NCBI RefSeq assembly: GCF_036226925.1
Contig: NZ_CP109031.1
Coordinates: 9,238,001 to 9,302,000 of the forward strand
DNA length: 64,000 nucleotides
Direction of reading: 5' to 3'
Origin: Streptomyces sp. NBC_00659
GTDB lineage: Bacteria; Actinomycetota; Actinomycetes; Streptomycetales; Streptomycetaceae
In this document: positions 25,146 to 33,969 of the stretch, piece after piece
How positions within the stretch are numbered: the first letter of the stretch is position 1
Layout: every line of letters begins with the position of its first letter
The notes under the pieces: generated by a model
Database searches by the model: none
Told to the model about the DNA's origin: nothing
The model's input: the letters and a program-made list of their open reading frames with translations, nothing else
Made by a program: the position numbers and the translations under genes

Positions 25146-26669
25146 ATGCATGACGTGGTAATCGCGGGCGGCGGCCCGGTCGGCCTGTTCCTGGCCGGTG
25201 AACTGGCCCTGTCCGGCTGCTCCGTCCTGGTCCTTGAACGCGACCAGGAACCGTCCTCGCCTCTGAAGGCACTCCCGCTCGGCATGCGCGGTCTGAACGC
25301 CGGCTCTGCCGAAACGTTCTACCGCCGCGGCCTGCTCGAAGCGATGATGGACGCCTCGGGAGCCGACGAGAAGGAGGTCGGCGCCGACCCCCACGCGAGC
25401 GAGACACCCGCTCCCCGTGACGTGTCTCATTTCGCGGGCATGGGCCTGGACGCGGCCGGCATCGACGCGTCCGCACTTCCGTTCCGGCTGCCCAGCCCGG
25501 CGATGGAAGGCTTCATGACGAGCCTGGAAGCGGTCGCGACAGTGGTGGCCGGGCGGGCTGCTGCCCTCGGCGTGGAGATCATCCGCGGCGTTCCCGTCAC
25601 CGCTGTGACACAGGACGACGAAGGCGTCGTCGCCACCGCCGGCGGCCAGGAATACCGGGGCCGCTGGCTGGTGGGATGCGACGGCGGGCGCAGTGCCGTG
25701 CGCGAGCTCGTGGGCTTCGACTTCGTCGGCACCGAGCCGCTGTTCACCGGGTACGTCGCCGAGGTCACCTTCGCCGATGCCCGGCAGTTGCCGCTCGGCT
25801 TCAACCTGACACCGGACGGCATGTATCTGCGCACGCCCTTCGAAGGCCACCTGGGCATGAATGACTTCGACGGCGGCACCTTCGACCGCTCGCAGCCGCT
25901 GACGCGCGAGCACCTCCAGGCGGTCCTGCGCCGCATCTCCGGCACCGACGTGACGCTCACCGACGTGCAGCTCGCCTCCAGCTTCACCGACCGGGCGATG
26001 CAGGCGACCAGCTACCGCAAGGGCCGCGTGCTGCTCGCCGGGGACGCCGCGCACATCCACTCCCCCCTCGGGGGCCAGGGCCTCAACCTCGGTATCGGCG
26101 ACGCCGTCAACCTCGGCTGGAAGCTCGCAGCGACCGTGCACGGCACCGCGCCCGACGGACTGCTCGACACCTACACCGACGAGCGCCATCCCGTCGGCGC
26201 CGCGATCCTGGACTGGTCGCGAGCCCAGGTGGCGACCATGAAACCTGGTCCCAACGCCCCCGCGCTGCGCAAGCTTGTGTTCGACCTGATGAGCACCCGC
26301 GACGGGGTGACCCACGTCCACCGGCAGACGTCGGGACTGTTCCACCGTTACGACCTGGGCAGCGAGCAGCCGCTGGTCGGCCGCACCGCCCCCGACTTCC
26401 GCTTCACGGACGGCACCCGCCTCGGTGAACTGCTGGGCAAGGGGGAGGGCGTGGTCCTCGACTTCACCGCCGACCGCGCGCTGCAGAGCGTGGCCAAGGG
26501 CTGGGACGGGCGGATCCGGTACGCGGCCGGACCGGTGCGCAACGACCTCGGATTCACCGCCCTGTTCATCCGGCCGGACGGCATCGTGGCGTGGGCAGAT
26601 ACCGACGCCGACCCTGAGGCGTTCCAGCAGGCCGCGACCCGCTGGCTCGGCCATCCCCAGCACTGGTAG
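25146..26669 (+). CDS. Class A FAD-dependent monooxygenase
   Basis: The 507-residue enzyme has GxGxxG as VVIAGGGPVGLFLAGELAL at the start, the second FAD motif LLAGDAAHIHSPLGGQGLNLGIGDAVNLGWKL near residues 298-330, and a C-terminal thioredoxin-like domain (VVLDFTADRALQ..., FIRPDGIVAWAD). This layout occurs in aromatic polyketide hydroxylases and in flavin enzymes that inactivate rifamycins or tetracyclines. Linkage to a drug-type TetR with strong operators, and absence of biosynthetic genes, favours xenobiotic or antibiotic inactivation; that is inference. Confidence 0.9.
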   Translation: MHDVVIAGGGPVGLFLAGELALSGCSVLVLERDQEPSSPLKALPLGMRGLNAGSAETFYRRGLLEAMMDASGADEKEVGADPHASETPAPRDVSHFAGMGLDAAGIDASALPFRLPSPAMEGFMTSLEAVATVVAGRAAALGVEIIRGVPVTAVTQDDEGVVATAGGQEYRGRWLVGCDGGRSAVRELVGFDFVGTEPLFTGYVAEVTFADARQLPLGFNLTPDGMYLRTPFEGHLGMNDFDGGTFDRSQPLTREHLQAVLRRISGTDVTLTDVQLASSFTDRAMQATSYRKGRVLLAGDAAHIHSPLGGQGLNLGIGDAVNLGWKLAATVHGTAPDGLLDTYTDERHPVGAAILDWSRAQVATMKPGPNAPALRKLVFDLMSTRDGVTHVHRQTSGLFHRYDLGSEQPLVGRTAPDFRFTDGTRLGELLGKGEGVVLDFTADRALQSVAKGWDGRIRYAAGPVRNDLGFTALFIRPDGIVAWADTDADPEAFQQAATRWLGHPQHW

Positions 26670-26845
26670 GGCCTGGGACTGCTGCTCGACGGCCTGCTGA
26701 TGCGCATGGCCCCGCACGCCACGCTGTTCATGCTCGCGACCTCCGCATCAGGTGCCGTCCCCCGCGACCTTCTCCCCGAGCTCGCCGAGGAGCTGGCCGC
26801 GGTCAACGTCTGGGAAGTCCCGAGGGGGGTGGCCGGGGCCGGGCA
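26670..26845 (+). other. Unassigned remnant between monooxygenase and sulfatase fragment
   Basis: A rightward frame (LLDGLLMRMAPHATLFMLATSASG, then LLPELAEELAAVNVW) has protein-like composition but no start and no recognised family. It ends where the truncated sulfatase begins, so it may be the tail of a deleted gene. Confidence 0.35.
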
Positions 26846-27001
26846 TCAGAAGGCGTTGTCGCAGCGCGCGCCCCGCGCCGCCAGCCGGTCGAGGTGCGGG
26901 GTGACGGCGTACTCCGCGCCCGGCCGGAGGCCGTTGTGGCAACCGAGATGCGGGGTGATGCCGTGCGTTGTGATCCACGGGATGTTGGGGCGAGTCGACA
27001 C
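26846..27001 (-). pseudogene. Sulfatase N-terminal fragment
   Basis: Starting at a GTG after AAGGAAGG, 51 codons read STRPNIPWITTHGITPHLGC, then a segment ending VTPHLDRLAARGARCDNAF. This is the metal-binding N-terminus of type I sulfatases, which usually carry two adjacent Asp here; the second site has become His-Gly. The frame stops at once, before the C/SxPxR active-site motif. A full sulfatase has 450-550 residues. Confidence 0.75.
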
Positions 27002-27034
27002 GGTGCCTTCCTTTTCCGACCGGTCCCGGACGGT

Positions 27035-27336
27035 CTACTTCTGTGCGGATCCGAGGAGCCGGTTGAGCCACCTCTTGCGGGCCGCGACCGCGGTGGCCGC
27101 GAGGGTGGAGGCCGGTGCCATCTGCTCGAAGCCGTGGTAGCCGCCGGGCCATACGTGCAGTTCGGCGTCTCCGCCGCACGCCCAGATCGTGGAGGCGAAG
27201 GCGATGTCCTCGTCGCGGAAGAGGTCGGCGCTGCCGACGTCGATGAACGTGGGCGGAAGGCCCGTCAGGTCGTCGGCCCTGCCCGGCGCCTCGTAGACCG
27301 AGACGTTGTCGGTGCCGGCCCGGTCGCCGAGCAGGC
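27035..27336 (-). pseudogene. Alpha/beta hydrolase fold-3 C-terminal fragment
   Basis: About 100 codons read LLGDRAGTDNVSVYEAPGRA, then LPPTFIDVGSADLFRDEDI and VWPGGYHGFEQMAP. These contain the acid (Asp in SADLFRDED) and triad His (GYHGFE) of Aes/HSL-type esterases. The N-terminal half with HGGG and the nucleophile elbow is absent. It ends 34 bp before the sulfatase GTG, so the two were once an operon. The 5' boundary abuts the glycosidase fragment. Confidence 0.75.
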
Positions 27337-27348
27337 AGCAGATCCATG

Positions 27349-27881
27349 ACACCCTCGCCGTTCCGCACCAGCGCGACGGCCAGTACACGGCCATCGCCAC
27401 CGACCCCTACCTGCGCCGCGACGACCATCCCGCACTCCTGTGCGCGCTCGGCGTCCTGCCTGACACACCTGTCATCGACCCAGCGGTGATGGCTGCCACC
27501 CTGCAGGACGTCCAGGCCAACTGGGACTGGAACAGTGTCTGGGGCTGGGACTTTCCCGTTATGGCGATGACCGCCACCCGGCTGGGCCGCCCCGACCTCG
27601 CCGTGGACGCCCTGCTGATGGAGACCGGCAAGAACCACTACCAGCCCACAGGACACTGCCCTCAGATCGGCAGCCTGCTCCCGCTCTACCTCCCGGCCAA
27701 CGGCGCCCTGCTGACCGCGGTCTCCCTCATGGCCGCCGGCTGGGACGGACACGGCGTCAGCACCCCGGGCTTCCCCGACGACGGCACCTGGAACGTCCGC
27801 CACGAAGGCTTCCTGCCCTGGCCCGGCACCCCCCATCCGCACCGACCCACCCCCCGCACCGCACCGAAGGCAACATCGTGA
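27349..27881 (+). pseudogene. Six-hairpin glycosidase C-terminal fragment (GH65-like)
   Basis: The frame contains DHPALLCALGVLPDTPVIDP, NWDWNSVWGWDFPVMAMTAT, YLPANGALLTAVSLMAAGWD and GFPDDGTWNVRHEGFLPWPG. These blocks are typical of the (alpha/alpha)6-barrel C-terminal part of Streptomyces glycosidases annotated GH65-like. The N-terminal several hundred residues are lost at about 27349. Its TGA overlaps the araB GTG, showing the original operon order glycosidase-araB. Confidence 0.7.
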
Positions 27882-29560
27882 GCGCAGACAACCTCCCTCC
27901 GGTCGCCGTAGGCGTCGACTTCGGCACCCTGTCCGGGCGCGCCGTCGTCGTCTCGGTCGACGACGGCACCGAACTCGGCTCGGCCGTCCACGACTACCAG
28001 CACGCCGTCATCGACCACAGCCTGCCGCTCACCGGCGAACTGCTGCCGCCCGACTGGGCGCTCCAGCATCCCCAGGACTGGCGACAGGTCCTCCAGACGG
28101 CCGTGCCCGCAGCCCTCAGCGCCGCCGGGGTACGCCCCGAGCAGGTCATCGGTATCGCCACCGACTTCACCGCCTGCACGGTGCTGCCCGTCGAGGCCGA
28201 CGGCACCCCCCTGGCCATGACATCCCGCTGGAGCGGCAGCCCTCACGCCTGGCCCAAACTGTGGAAGCACCACGCCGCCCAGGGACAGGCCGACCGCATC
28301 AACGACCTCGCCCACGCCCGGGAAGAGAAGTGGATCAGCCGCTACGGCGGAAAGATCTCCAGCGAATGGCAGTACGCCAAAGCGCTCCAGGTCCTTGAAG
28401 AAGCACCCGAGGTCTACGCCGCCACCGACCGCTGGATCGAGGCCGCCGACTGGATCGTGTGGCAGCTGTGCGGATCGGAGACCCGCAACGCCTGCACGGC
28501 CGGATACAAGGGCATCTACCAGGACGGCGCCTACCCCAGCCAGGACTTCCTCGCCGCGCTGCACCCCGGCTTCGCCGACTTCGCCGCAACCCGCCTCGAA
28601 CACCCCCTGATCCCGCTCGGGGCCCGGGCCGGCTCCCTGACCGAGCAGGCCGCGGCCTGGACCGGCCTGCCCGCCGGCATCGCCGTCGCCGCCGGAAACG
28701 TCGACGCCCACGTGACAGCACCCGCCGCCCAGGCCCTGGACCAAGGGCAGATGCTCGCCATCATGGGCACCTCCACCTGCCACGTCCTCAACGCCGACAC
28801 CCTCGCCCCGGACCTGCCCGGCATCTGCGGCGTCGTCGACGGAGGCATCGTGTCCGGCTCCTACGGATACGAGGCCGGCCAGAGCGCCGTGGGAGACATC
28901 TTCGCCTGGTGCACCCGCCTGGGCGTCCCGCCCGAGTACGAGGCCGAAGCCGCCGAGCACGGCGAGGACCTCCACCAGCTCCTGACCCGCAAAGCCGCCG
29001 CCCAGCCGGTCGGCGCCCACGGACTTGTGGCACTCGACTGGATGAACGGCAACCGCTCCGTTCTCGTCGACCACCACCTCACCGGCGTCATCGCCGGACT
29101 CACCCTGGCCACGCGCCCCGAGGACATCTACCGCTGCCTGCTGGAAGCCACCGCCTTCGGCACCCGCGTCATCGCCGAGACCTTCGAAGCGGGCGGCGTA
29201 CCGGTCACCGAGTTCATCGTCAGCGGAGGCCTGAAGAAGAACAGCCTGCTGATGCAGATCTACGCGGACGTCCTCGCACGCCCGGTCTCCGTCGCCCTGT
29301 CCGACCAGGCCCCCGCGCTGGGAGCGGCGATCCACGCCGCCGTCGCGGCCGGCGCCTACCCCGATGTCCGGACAGCCGCGGCCGCCATGGGCGGCAAACA
29401 GACCGCGGCCTATCTGCCCGACCCAGACCGCGCGGCGATCTACGACGCCCTCTACGCCGAATACCGCCGCCTCCACGACACCTTCGGCACCGGCGACGAC
29501 AAGCTGCTCCACCGCCTGCACTCCATCCGCAACAACGCCCGCACCTCGCCGACGACATGA
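27878..29560 (+). CDS. araB: L-ribulokinase
   Basis: The 560-residue FGGY-family kinase begins PPVAVGVDFGTLSGRAVVV (phosphate-binding loop), has IGIATDFTACTVLPV, the GTSTCHVLNAD adenosine-site block, the C-terminal ISGGLKKN-type sequence FIVSGGLKKNSLLMQI and terminal DPDRAAIYDALYAEYRRLHD. These are hallmarks of bacterial AraB, which phosphorylates L-ribulose in arabinose catabolism. The GTG overlaps the stop of a truncated glycosidase. araA and araD are not adjacent, and upstream DNA has been replaced, so normal expression is doubtful. Confidence 0.93.
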   Translation: MSADNLPPVAVGVDFGTLSGRAVVVSVDDGTELGSAVHDYQHAVIDHSLPLTGELLPPDWALQHPQDWRQVLQTAVPAALSAAGVRPEQVIGIATDFTACTVLPVEADGTPLAMTSRWSGSPHAWPKLWKHHAAQGQADRINDLAHAREEKWISRYGGKISSEWQYAKALQVLEEAPEVYAATDRWIEAADWIVWQLCGSETRNACTAGYKGIYQDGAYPSQDFLAALHPGFADFAATRLEHPLIPLGARAGSLTEQAAAWTGLPAGIAVAAGNVDAHVTAPAAQALDQGQMLAIMGTSTCHVLNADTLAPDLPGICGVVDGGIVSGSYGYEAGQSAVGDIFAWCTRLGVPPEYEAEAAEHGEDLHQLLTRKAAAQPVGAHGLVALDWMNGNRSVLVDHHLTGVIAGLTLATRPEDIYRCLLEATAFGTRVIAETFEAGGVPVTEFIVSGGLKKNSLLMQIYADVLARPVSVALSDQAPALGAAIHAAVAAGAYPDVRTAAAAMGGKQTAAYLPDPDRAAIYDALYAEYRRLHDTFGTGDDKLLHRLHSIRNNARTSPTT

Positions 29561-29798
29561 GAGTGCCGTCTGCCATGACCCGTGTCCGTGCCGGGCGGCA
29601 CCACGCCCGGATCGCTGTGGGCCGCCGTCTTCCACCAGGCAAGCAACAGGTCTCGTTCAAGGCCTTCACCGACGTCGGCGGCGGCGCAGGGCGGGTCTCC
29701 GACCGCCAGGAACTCTCCCTCGGGGCGGAAAGGCACGCCCGTGCTCAGACCGCCTGACGGAGACGCCCATCCGGCGGCGGTGGCGGCCCGGCGGCCGC

Positions 29799-30722
29799 CT
29801 ACTGCTGCGGGGCAGTCAGCAGCGCTTCGGGCAGATAGGCGGACCGGATGCCCAATTGCCATCCGTGCGCAAGACAGGCGAGGGCGGCCAGCGTGACGGC
29901 CCCCACCGGAAGCAGGCTCCGGGCAGCCGGGTCGGTGCCGACGCTCTCGCGGTGCGCCACGAGTCGTTCCTCGAAAGCCCGCTCGAACGCGGCCTGATCG
30001 TCGTCGAGCAGGACACGCAACAGCCGCTGGTCCCCAGTCAGTGTCCCGGCCGCATCGAGCTGTTCGGCCGCGCGCGCCCGCTCGGCAGCATCCGGCTTGC
30101 CCAGCGGTACCGGCCCCGGAAGTGCGCCTGGACAGCGTCCCTGGACGACATTCAGGTAGCCGCACAGGGCGTCCATCTCGGCGAGATCGGCCGGGTCCGA
30201 CACCGACTCCCGCTTCGAGTACGGAACGCCGTCACGGATGGCGGGCGCATAGTCCTCGCGCAGCAGGGGGCCGATCACCCGGTCCCGGTCCCATATCAGG
30301 CCGCTGATCACGGCCCACACGAACGCATCGGTCCACGTCCATGCCGTGGTCACCGGGTGGGCCGGCTCCCACTCCTCCTCGTAGTGAAGCTCCTCGCTGC
30401 TGAGGGTCTCCGTCACGAGCGGGAGGGGAACCGAGAAGTCGCCGTCGGGGAAGCACGCGAGGCTCAGCACGCCCAAGGCGCACTCCGCAGCTGTGATCAG
30501 CGCGGTGCGCGAGTCGGGCGTACTCAGGGCGGGGTCGGGCACGGTGCGCGCGGCGACGTGGTCGGCCAGCTCCTCGCCGAGTTCCCTGAGCCCTCGCCGC
30601 AGCGGCATGTCGCCGTAGCGCATCTCGTGCCACCGGCCGAAGGCCCGACCCCGCATCTCCTCGAGGGCCCGCTCGATCCGCTCTTCCGCGACGGTGTGAC
30701 GCGCTACTTCTTTGATCGTCAT
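29799..30722 (-). CDS. Imm49-like immunity protein
   Basis: The 307-residue acidic helical protein starts MTIKEVARHTVAEERIERAL. Its segments ALITAAECALGVLSLACFPDGDFSVPL and HYEEEWEPAHPVTTAWTWTDAFVWAVISGLIWDRDRV resemble the Imm49 family, which neutralises polymorphic toxins. No signal peptide is present. No toxin gene is adjacent, so it is an orphan. Family assignment rests on pattern and length only. Confidence 0.6.
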   Translation of the reverse strand: MTIKEVARHTVAEERIERALEEMRGRAFGRWHEMRYGDMPLRRGLRELGEELADHVAARTVPDPALSTPDSRTALITAAECALGVLSLACFPDGDFSVPLPLVTETLSSEELHYEEEWEPAHPVTTAWTWTDAFVWAVISGLIWDRDRVIGPLLREDYAPAIRDGVPYSKRESVSDPADLAEMDALCGYLNVVQGRCPGALPGPVPLGKPDAAERARAAEQLDAAGTLTGDQRLLRVLLDDDQAAFERAFEERLVAHRESVGTDPAARSLLPVGAVTLAALACLAHGWQLGIRSAYLPEALLTAPQQ

Positions 30723-31061
30723 GCAGCCATCCTGGCAGTGCCCACCGACAACGCAGTCCCCTCAAGGCGTCGGATCCTCCACCTCGCCCGGACCGTCCCG
30801 CCCGTCGACGCCGGCGGCCGGGCCGTCCCGGGTCCGATCGAAGACAGCGAAGCCCGCCTCGCCTACGTGGCAGTCACCCGCACTCGTCAGCGGCTGGACA
30901 TGGGAACAAGCGCGCATGCAGCGGGCACTCAAGGGCGTACCCGTGGCAGCCTTCACCCTCGACTGCACCCTGCCCTGGCCGCTCCAGGAAAGGCGAGGGG
31001 CGGGAGGGGGACATGGGCCGAGCCCGCAGGGAGGTCGGCACCGTCCTGGCCGGCTCCAGCG
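30723..31061. other. Intergenic region, no gene seen
   Basis: These 339 bp lie between the Imm49-like start and the 3' end of the C15-like gene. No supported frame, hairpin or repeat is evident. Confidence 0.5.
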
Positions 31062-32369
31062 TCACCCCCGCGTGCGCCCTGTCCCCCTGACGGCCGGTTC
31101 GACCGCGTCCGCCGCCACCGTCAGGATCGCCCGCACCTGATCGATGATGTCGAGACGGTTGCGCACGAACTCGGGGTCCGTCACCGTCCCGGTCGCGGGG
31201 TCCGTGTTGCCCGTGCCGAACTGCAGGACAGGCGTGTGGACATGACCGCCGAGCAGACTCGCACCGAGGCCGAGACGGTCGCGCAGCAGCGTCGCCCGGT
31301 AGGCGATCTCGTTCGACAGATAGTCCCCGCCGCTGCCCGCACGCGCCCGCGAACCCGGAGTCGGTCCGTCGGGGCGCACGACGGGCTCGGTCCCTCCCGC
31401 CGGGATCTCGGTCACCGAGGTGTGGTCGTAGACCGGGAAGCGGCCCGTGTGCGCGGCGACGATCTGCGGGTACGGGAGCGTCGTCGACGTCCACTCGGGC
31501 TGCGAGGCCGGATCGGCGACCGGGACGGTCCCCGTTCGGGAGACGTTCTCGTTGTCCGGAAAACCGCCCCGCCAGGCCCCGTTGGTCCGCTCCACGTCGA
31601 ACCGGCCGACGCGGCCCTGGCTGACCGTCGCGAACAGGTCCACGTGCGGGAGGTACGGCCGCAGAGTCCGCTCCACCGTCCCCTCCCCGAAACCGTCGGC
31701 CCGGGAGGTGTCCCCGGCGAAGTCCCGCCAGCGGACCGGGAACACGACGGTCTCCACGCGCGCCGGGCCGTCCGCCGTCCGGATCGTCGTGCCGTCGAGC
31801 GCGAGCGCGGTCGCCCCCGACGGGTTGGAGATCCGGATGTCGCGGTCGAGCGTGAACGGGTCGAACCCGGTGACCAGAATGCGCTTCACCCCCGTGCGCG
31901 ACGGGTAGCGCACGGCGTCCTGGCCGCGCGAGCTCCGCTCCAGGTCGTCCAGCAGACGGGCGCGGCGGGCGTCGGTCAGAGCGAACCCGGGCTCCCAGCC
32001 CCGCACTTCACGGGCCATGCCAAGCCGTGCCCAGTACAGCGGCCGGTCGTCGTCCCGGCTCAGGTCCCCGCCCGCCGGACCCCGGCCCTGTGTCCGGTCA
32101 ACCGCCCGCCGCCACAGCCGCGCACCCTCCCGCCGCACGATCCGCTCGGCCTGGGCATACGACGCGGCCCGGTCGAGGGTCCGGACGAACTCCGGTGCCA
32201 CCGTGTCGAATCCGGAACGCCGCAGGATCTCCTGGGGTGCCGCCCCGTCGAGCCGCCGCTCCTCGGCCGTGGGGATCTCGGCGGCCGTCGCCGACGGGGC
32301 GGGCGTCGCGGCGAGTCCCGCCAGCAGGGCCAGCCCGAGTATGCCGATTCGAACGCGTAACCGAGTCAA
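31062..32369 (-). CDS. Secreted pyroglutamyl-peptidase I (C15)-like protein
   Basis: The 435-residue protein has a signal peptide (RIGILGLALLAGLAATPAPSATAAE). After a helical ~120-residue region the C15 fold begins with VKRILVTGFDPFTLDRDIRISNPSG; VETVVFPVRW and LFATVSQGR follow, then NEIAYRATLL and GGHVHTPVLQ near the end. The latter segments correspond to the Cys and His motifs of pyrrolidone carboxyl peptidase, but Cys is replaced by Asn in SNEIAYR, so peptidase activity is uncertain. It is predicted extracellular. Confidence 0.75.
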   Translation of the reverse strand: MTRLRVRIGILGLALLAGLAATPAPSATAAEIPTAEERRLDGAAPQEILRRSGFDTVAPEFVRTLDRAASYAQAERIVRREGARLWRRAVDRTQGRGPAGGDLSRDDDRPLYWARLGMAREVRGWEPGFALTDARRARLLDDLERSSRGQDAVRYPSRTGVKRILVTGFDPFTLDRDIRISNPSGATALALDGTTIRTADGPARVETVVFPVRWRDFAGDTSRADGFGEGTVERTLRPYLPHVDLFATVSQGRVGRFDVERTNGAWRGGFPDNENVSRTGTVPVADPASQPEWTSTTLPYPQIVAAHTGRFPVYDHTSVTEIPAGGTEPVVRPDGPTPGSRARAGSGGDYLSNEIAYRATLLRDRLGLGASLLGGHVHTPVLQFGTGNTDPATGTVTDPEFVRNRLDIIDQVRAILTVAADAVEPAVRGTGRTRG

Positions 32370-32539
32370 GGGAGTTCGAGCCCTCCATCGCGTGGGGTGC
32401 TGCCGGACTCCGGCAGTATCCCGTGACGGGCGGGGCGTTCACCACGGTGCGAGGCGGAAGTGGCCGAAGGGCGTGGGCCGTTGCACGGGACGGAACGGCG
32501 ATGTCCCGGCCCGGGCCGACGGCTCCGTCCGGCGGCTTT

Positions 32540-32992
32540 CGTCCCCTGGCCGGACGGGTATCCTCGCCGCCGACTCCCGCAGCGCGGCCAGGAACGCCAC
32601 CGCCACGGGCGTCAGGGACCGCCCGCGCACGGTCGCCGCGTACACGCCCGGGCCGGAGCCTCCTCGTCGAGCACCGGCAGCAGCGCGATGTCCGGGCGTA
32701 CGGACTCGGCGGCGAGCGCGGGGATCAGGGCCACTCCGAGCCCGGCGGCCACGTACTCCTGTTTCGCGGTCCACTCGGCGACGACGTGCGCTACCCGTGG
32801 CCGGAACCCGTGCCGCAGGGCCGCGTCGAGCAGGGTGCCCTCGGGCCGGGGACTGCCGGATATCCGGTCGGCTTCGGCGAGTTGGGGCAGGCGCACGGAG
32901 GGCTCGGCCGCGAGGGGGAGGGCGGAGGGGACGGCGACGTAGAGGGACTCGTTGAGCAGGTGGTGCAGGGTGTAGGCGTCCGAACGGGGCAC
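32540..32992 (-). pseudogene. LysR regulator, effector-domain remnant with frameshift
   Basis: The frame reads LLNESLYVAVPSALPLA, VRLPQLAEADRI and AEWTAKQEYVAAGLGVALIPALAAESV, the effector-binding half of a LysR regulator. After LLPVLDEEAP the homologous C-terminus (TVRGRSLTPVAVAFLAALRE) continues in another frame. The DNA-binding half is missing; an IS5-type fragment abuts the break. Confidence 0.75.
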
Positions 32993-32994
32993 GG

Positions 32995-33090
32995 CCCGTC
33001 GCGCTCGGCCCGCCAGGCGGTCAGGGCGGGCTCCGTCAACTCCCAGCGGGCATGGGAGAGATCACTGGGATACGGGCGCTGTCGCGTCAA
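32995..33090 (-). mobile_element. IS5-family transposase N-terminal fragment
   Basis: The first 32 codons (MTRQRPYPSDLSHARWEL..., TAWRAERDG) match the start of Streptomyces IS5-family transposases. Homology ends where the LysR remnant begins. No terminal inverted repeat pair was recognised. Confidence 0.7.
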
Positions 33091-33325
33091 GTTTCGGTAC
33101 TACCGTCGAGACCCTCGCATCGGCAGGGTGCAAAAGGGCTTCAGCAGCGGCGCCTCGGGTTCAGACAGGAGCGAACGGTCCGAAAAGGGCCTGTGCATGT
33201 CGTCACCAGCACCACCTGACACGCAGGATGCCCCTGGCCCCGCCACTCTTGAATCGACCTGACACCCAGAGAGCCACCAAACGCTATCATCAGGACAAAA
33301 CGCTCTGTAGGCTCGTCGTTTAACT

Positions 33326-33637
33326 TCAGGCGCTCGGTGGGGTCGTGGCAACGGTGATCTGAGCTGTCCAGGACCCGGGTTCCCGGGGCGGATCCCAGGT
33401 CACATCGACGTCAGCTTCGTGGAAGTCGTGTGCGAGTCCCGCCACCATGGCAGCCACGGCGGCCTGTGCCTCGGCTGGGTCGGTGTTGGCCGCCACGTCG
33501 GCAAGGCGTCCGCAGAGCATCCCGCCTTCCTCGGTGAGAACACTGTGGCGCCAGCCTTCCGGCGTCGCCAGCAGCACGATGCTTCTCGGCATGCCGAAGG
33601 GAGGCCGTCTCTTCGTCACGCGCTCTCGTCGCACCAT
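33326..33637 (-). CDS. Conserved-looking hypothetical protein
   Basis: The ~103-residue product contains SIVLLATPEGWRHSVLTEEG, DPAEAQAAVAAMVAGLAHDF and VTWDPPREPGSWTAQITV. A mix of strands and helices and normal codon bias suggest a real gene. The domain is not recognised, and several in-frame starts are possible (33649 TTG, 33637 ATG, 33592 ATG). No signal peptide or membrane segment is seen. Confidence 0.55.
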   Translation of the reverse strand: MVRRERVTKRRPPFGMPRSIVLLATPEGWRHSVLTEEGGMLCGRLADVAANTDPAEAQAAVAAMVAGLAHDFHEADVDVTWDPPREPGSWTAQITVATTPPSA

Positions 33638-33969
33638 GGAGCTATCCAACCTCGTGGGCTTCCCGGAGGTTCGCGCGGGCGGAAGTTCAGGCGCCGCGGC
33701 GGGGTTTGGTGCACCAGCCGGGGAGCCGGTCTTTGTGCGCAGGTTTCTGGACCCCGGGCGGCCACCGGAGCGGTGTTCATCGTTTTCGGTCTGGAGCCGG
33801 CACTGTCCGAACGAGCAGGGATCGAGACCGGAGGAGCATCAACCTCATCGTGGCGATACCCCAGGTGTGGTTATCCCCACCGCCAAGGGGTGGCTCACCG
33901 GATGGGCAATGGCATCGGTGCGGGGCGATCGTGTCTCCCAGAAGACGACTTGAGTCAAAGGGGGTAGCA
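33638..33969. other. Intergenic region upstream of M20 gene
   Basis: No gene is supported in these 332 bp. An imperfect palindrome, GGTGTGG-TTAT-CCCCACC, lies near 33864-33881 about 90 bp before the M20 start and might be a regulatory site. Confidence 0.45.

Noticed and set aside
12814..26669. Secondary-metabolite gene cluster (LAL regulator, ligase, monooxygenase)
   Set aside because: No polyketide synthase, NRPS, terpene cyclase, lanthipeptide or other core gene is present. The enzymes fit catabolism and detoxification better.
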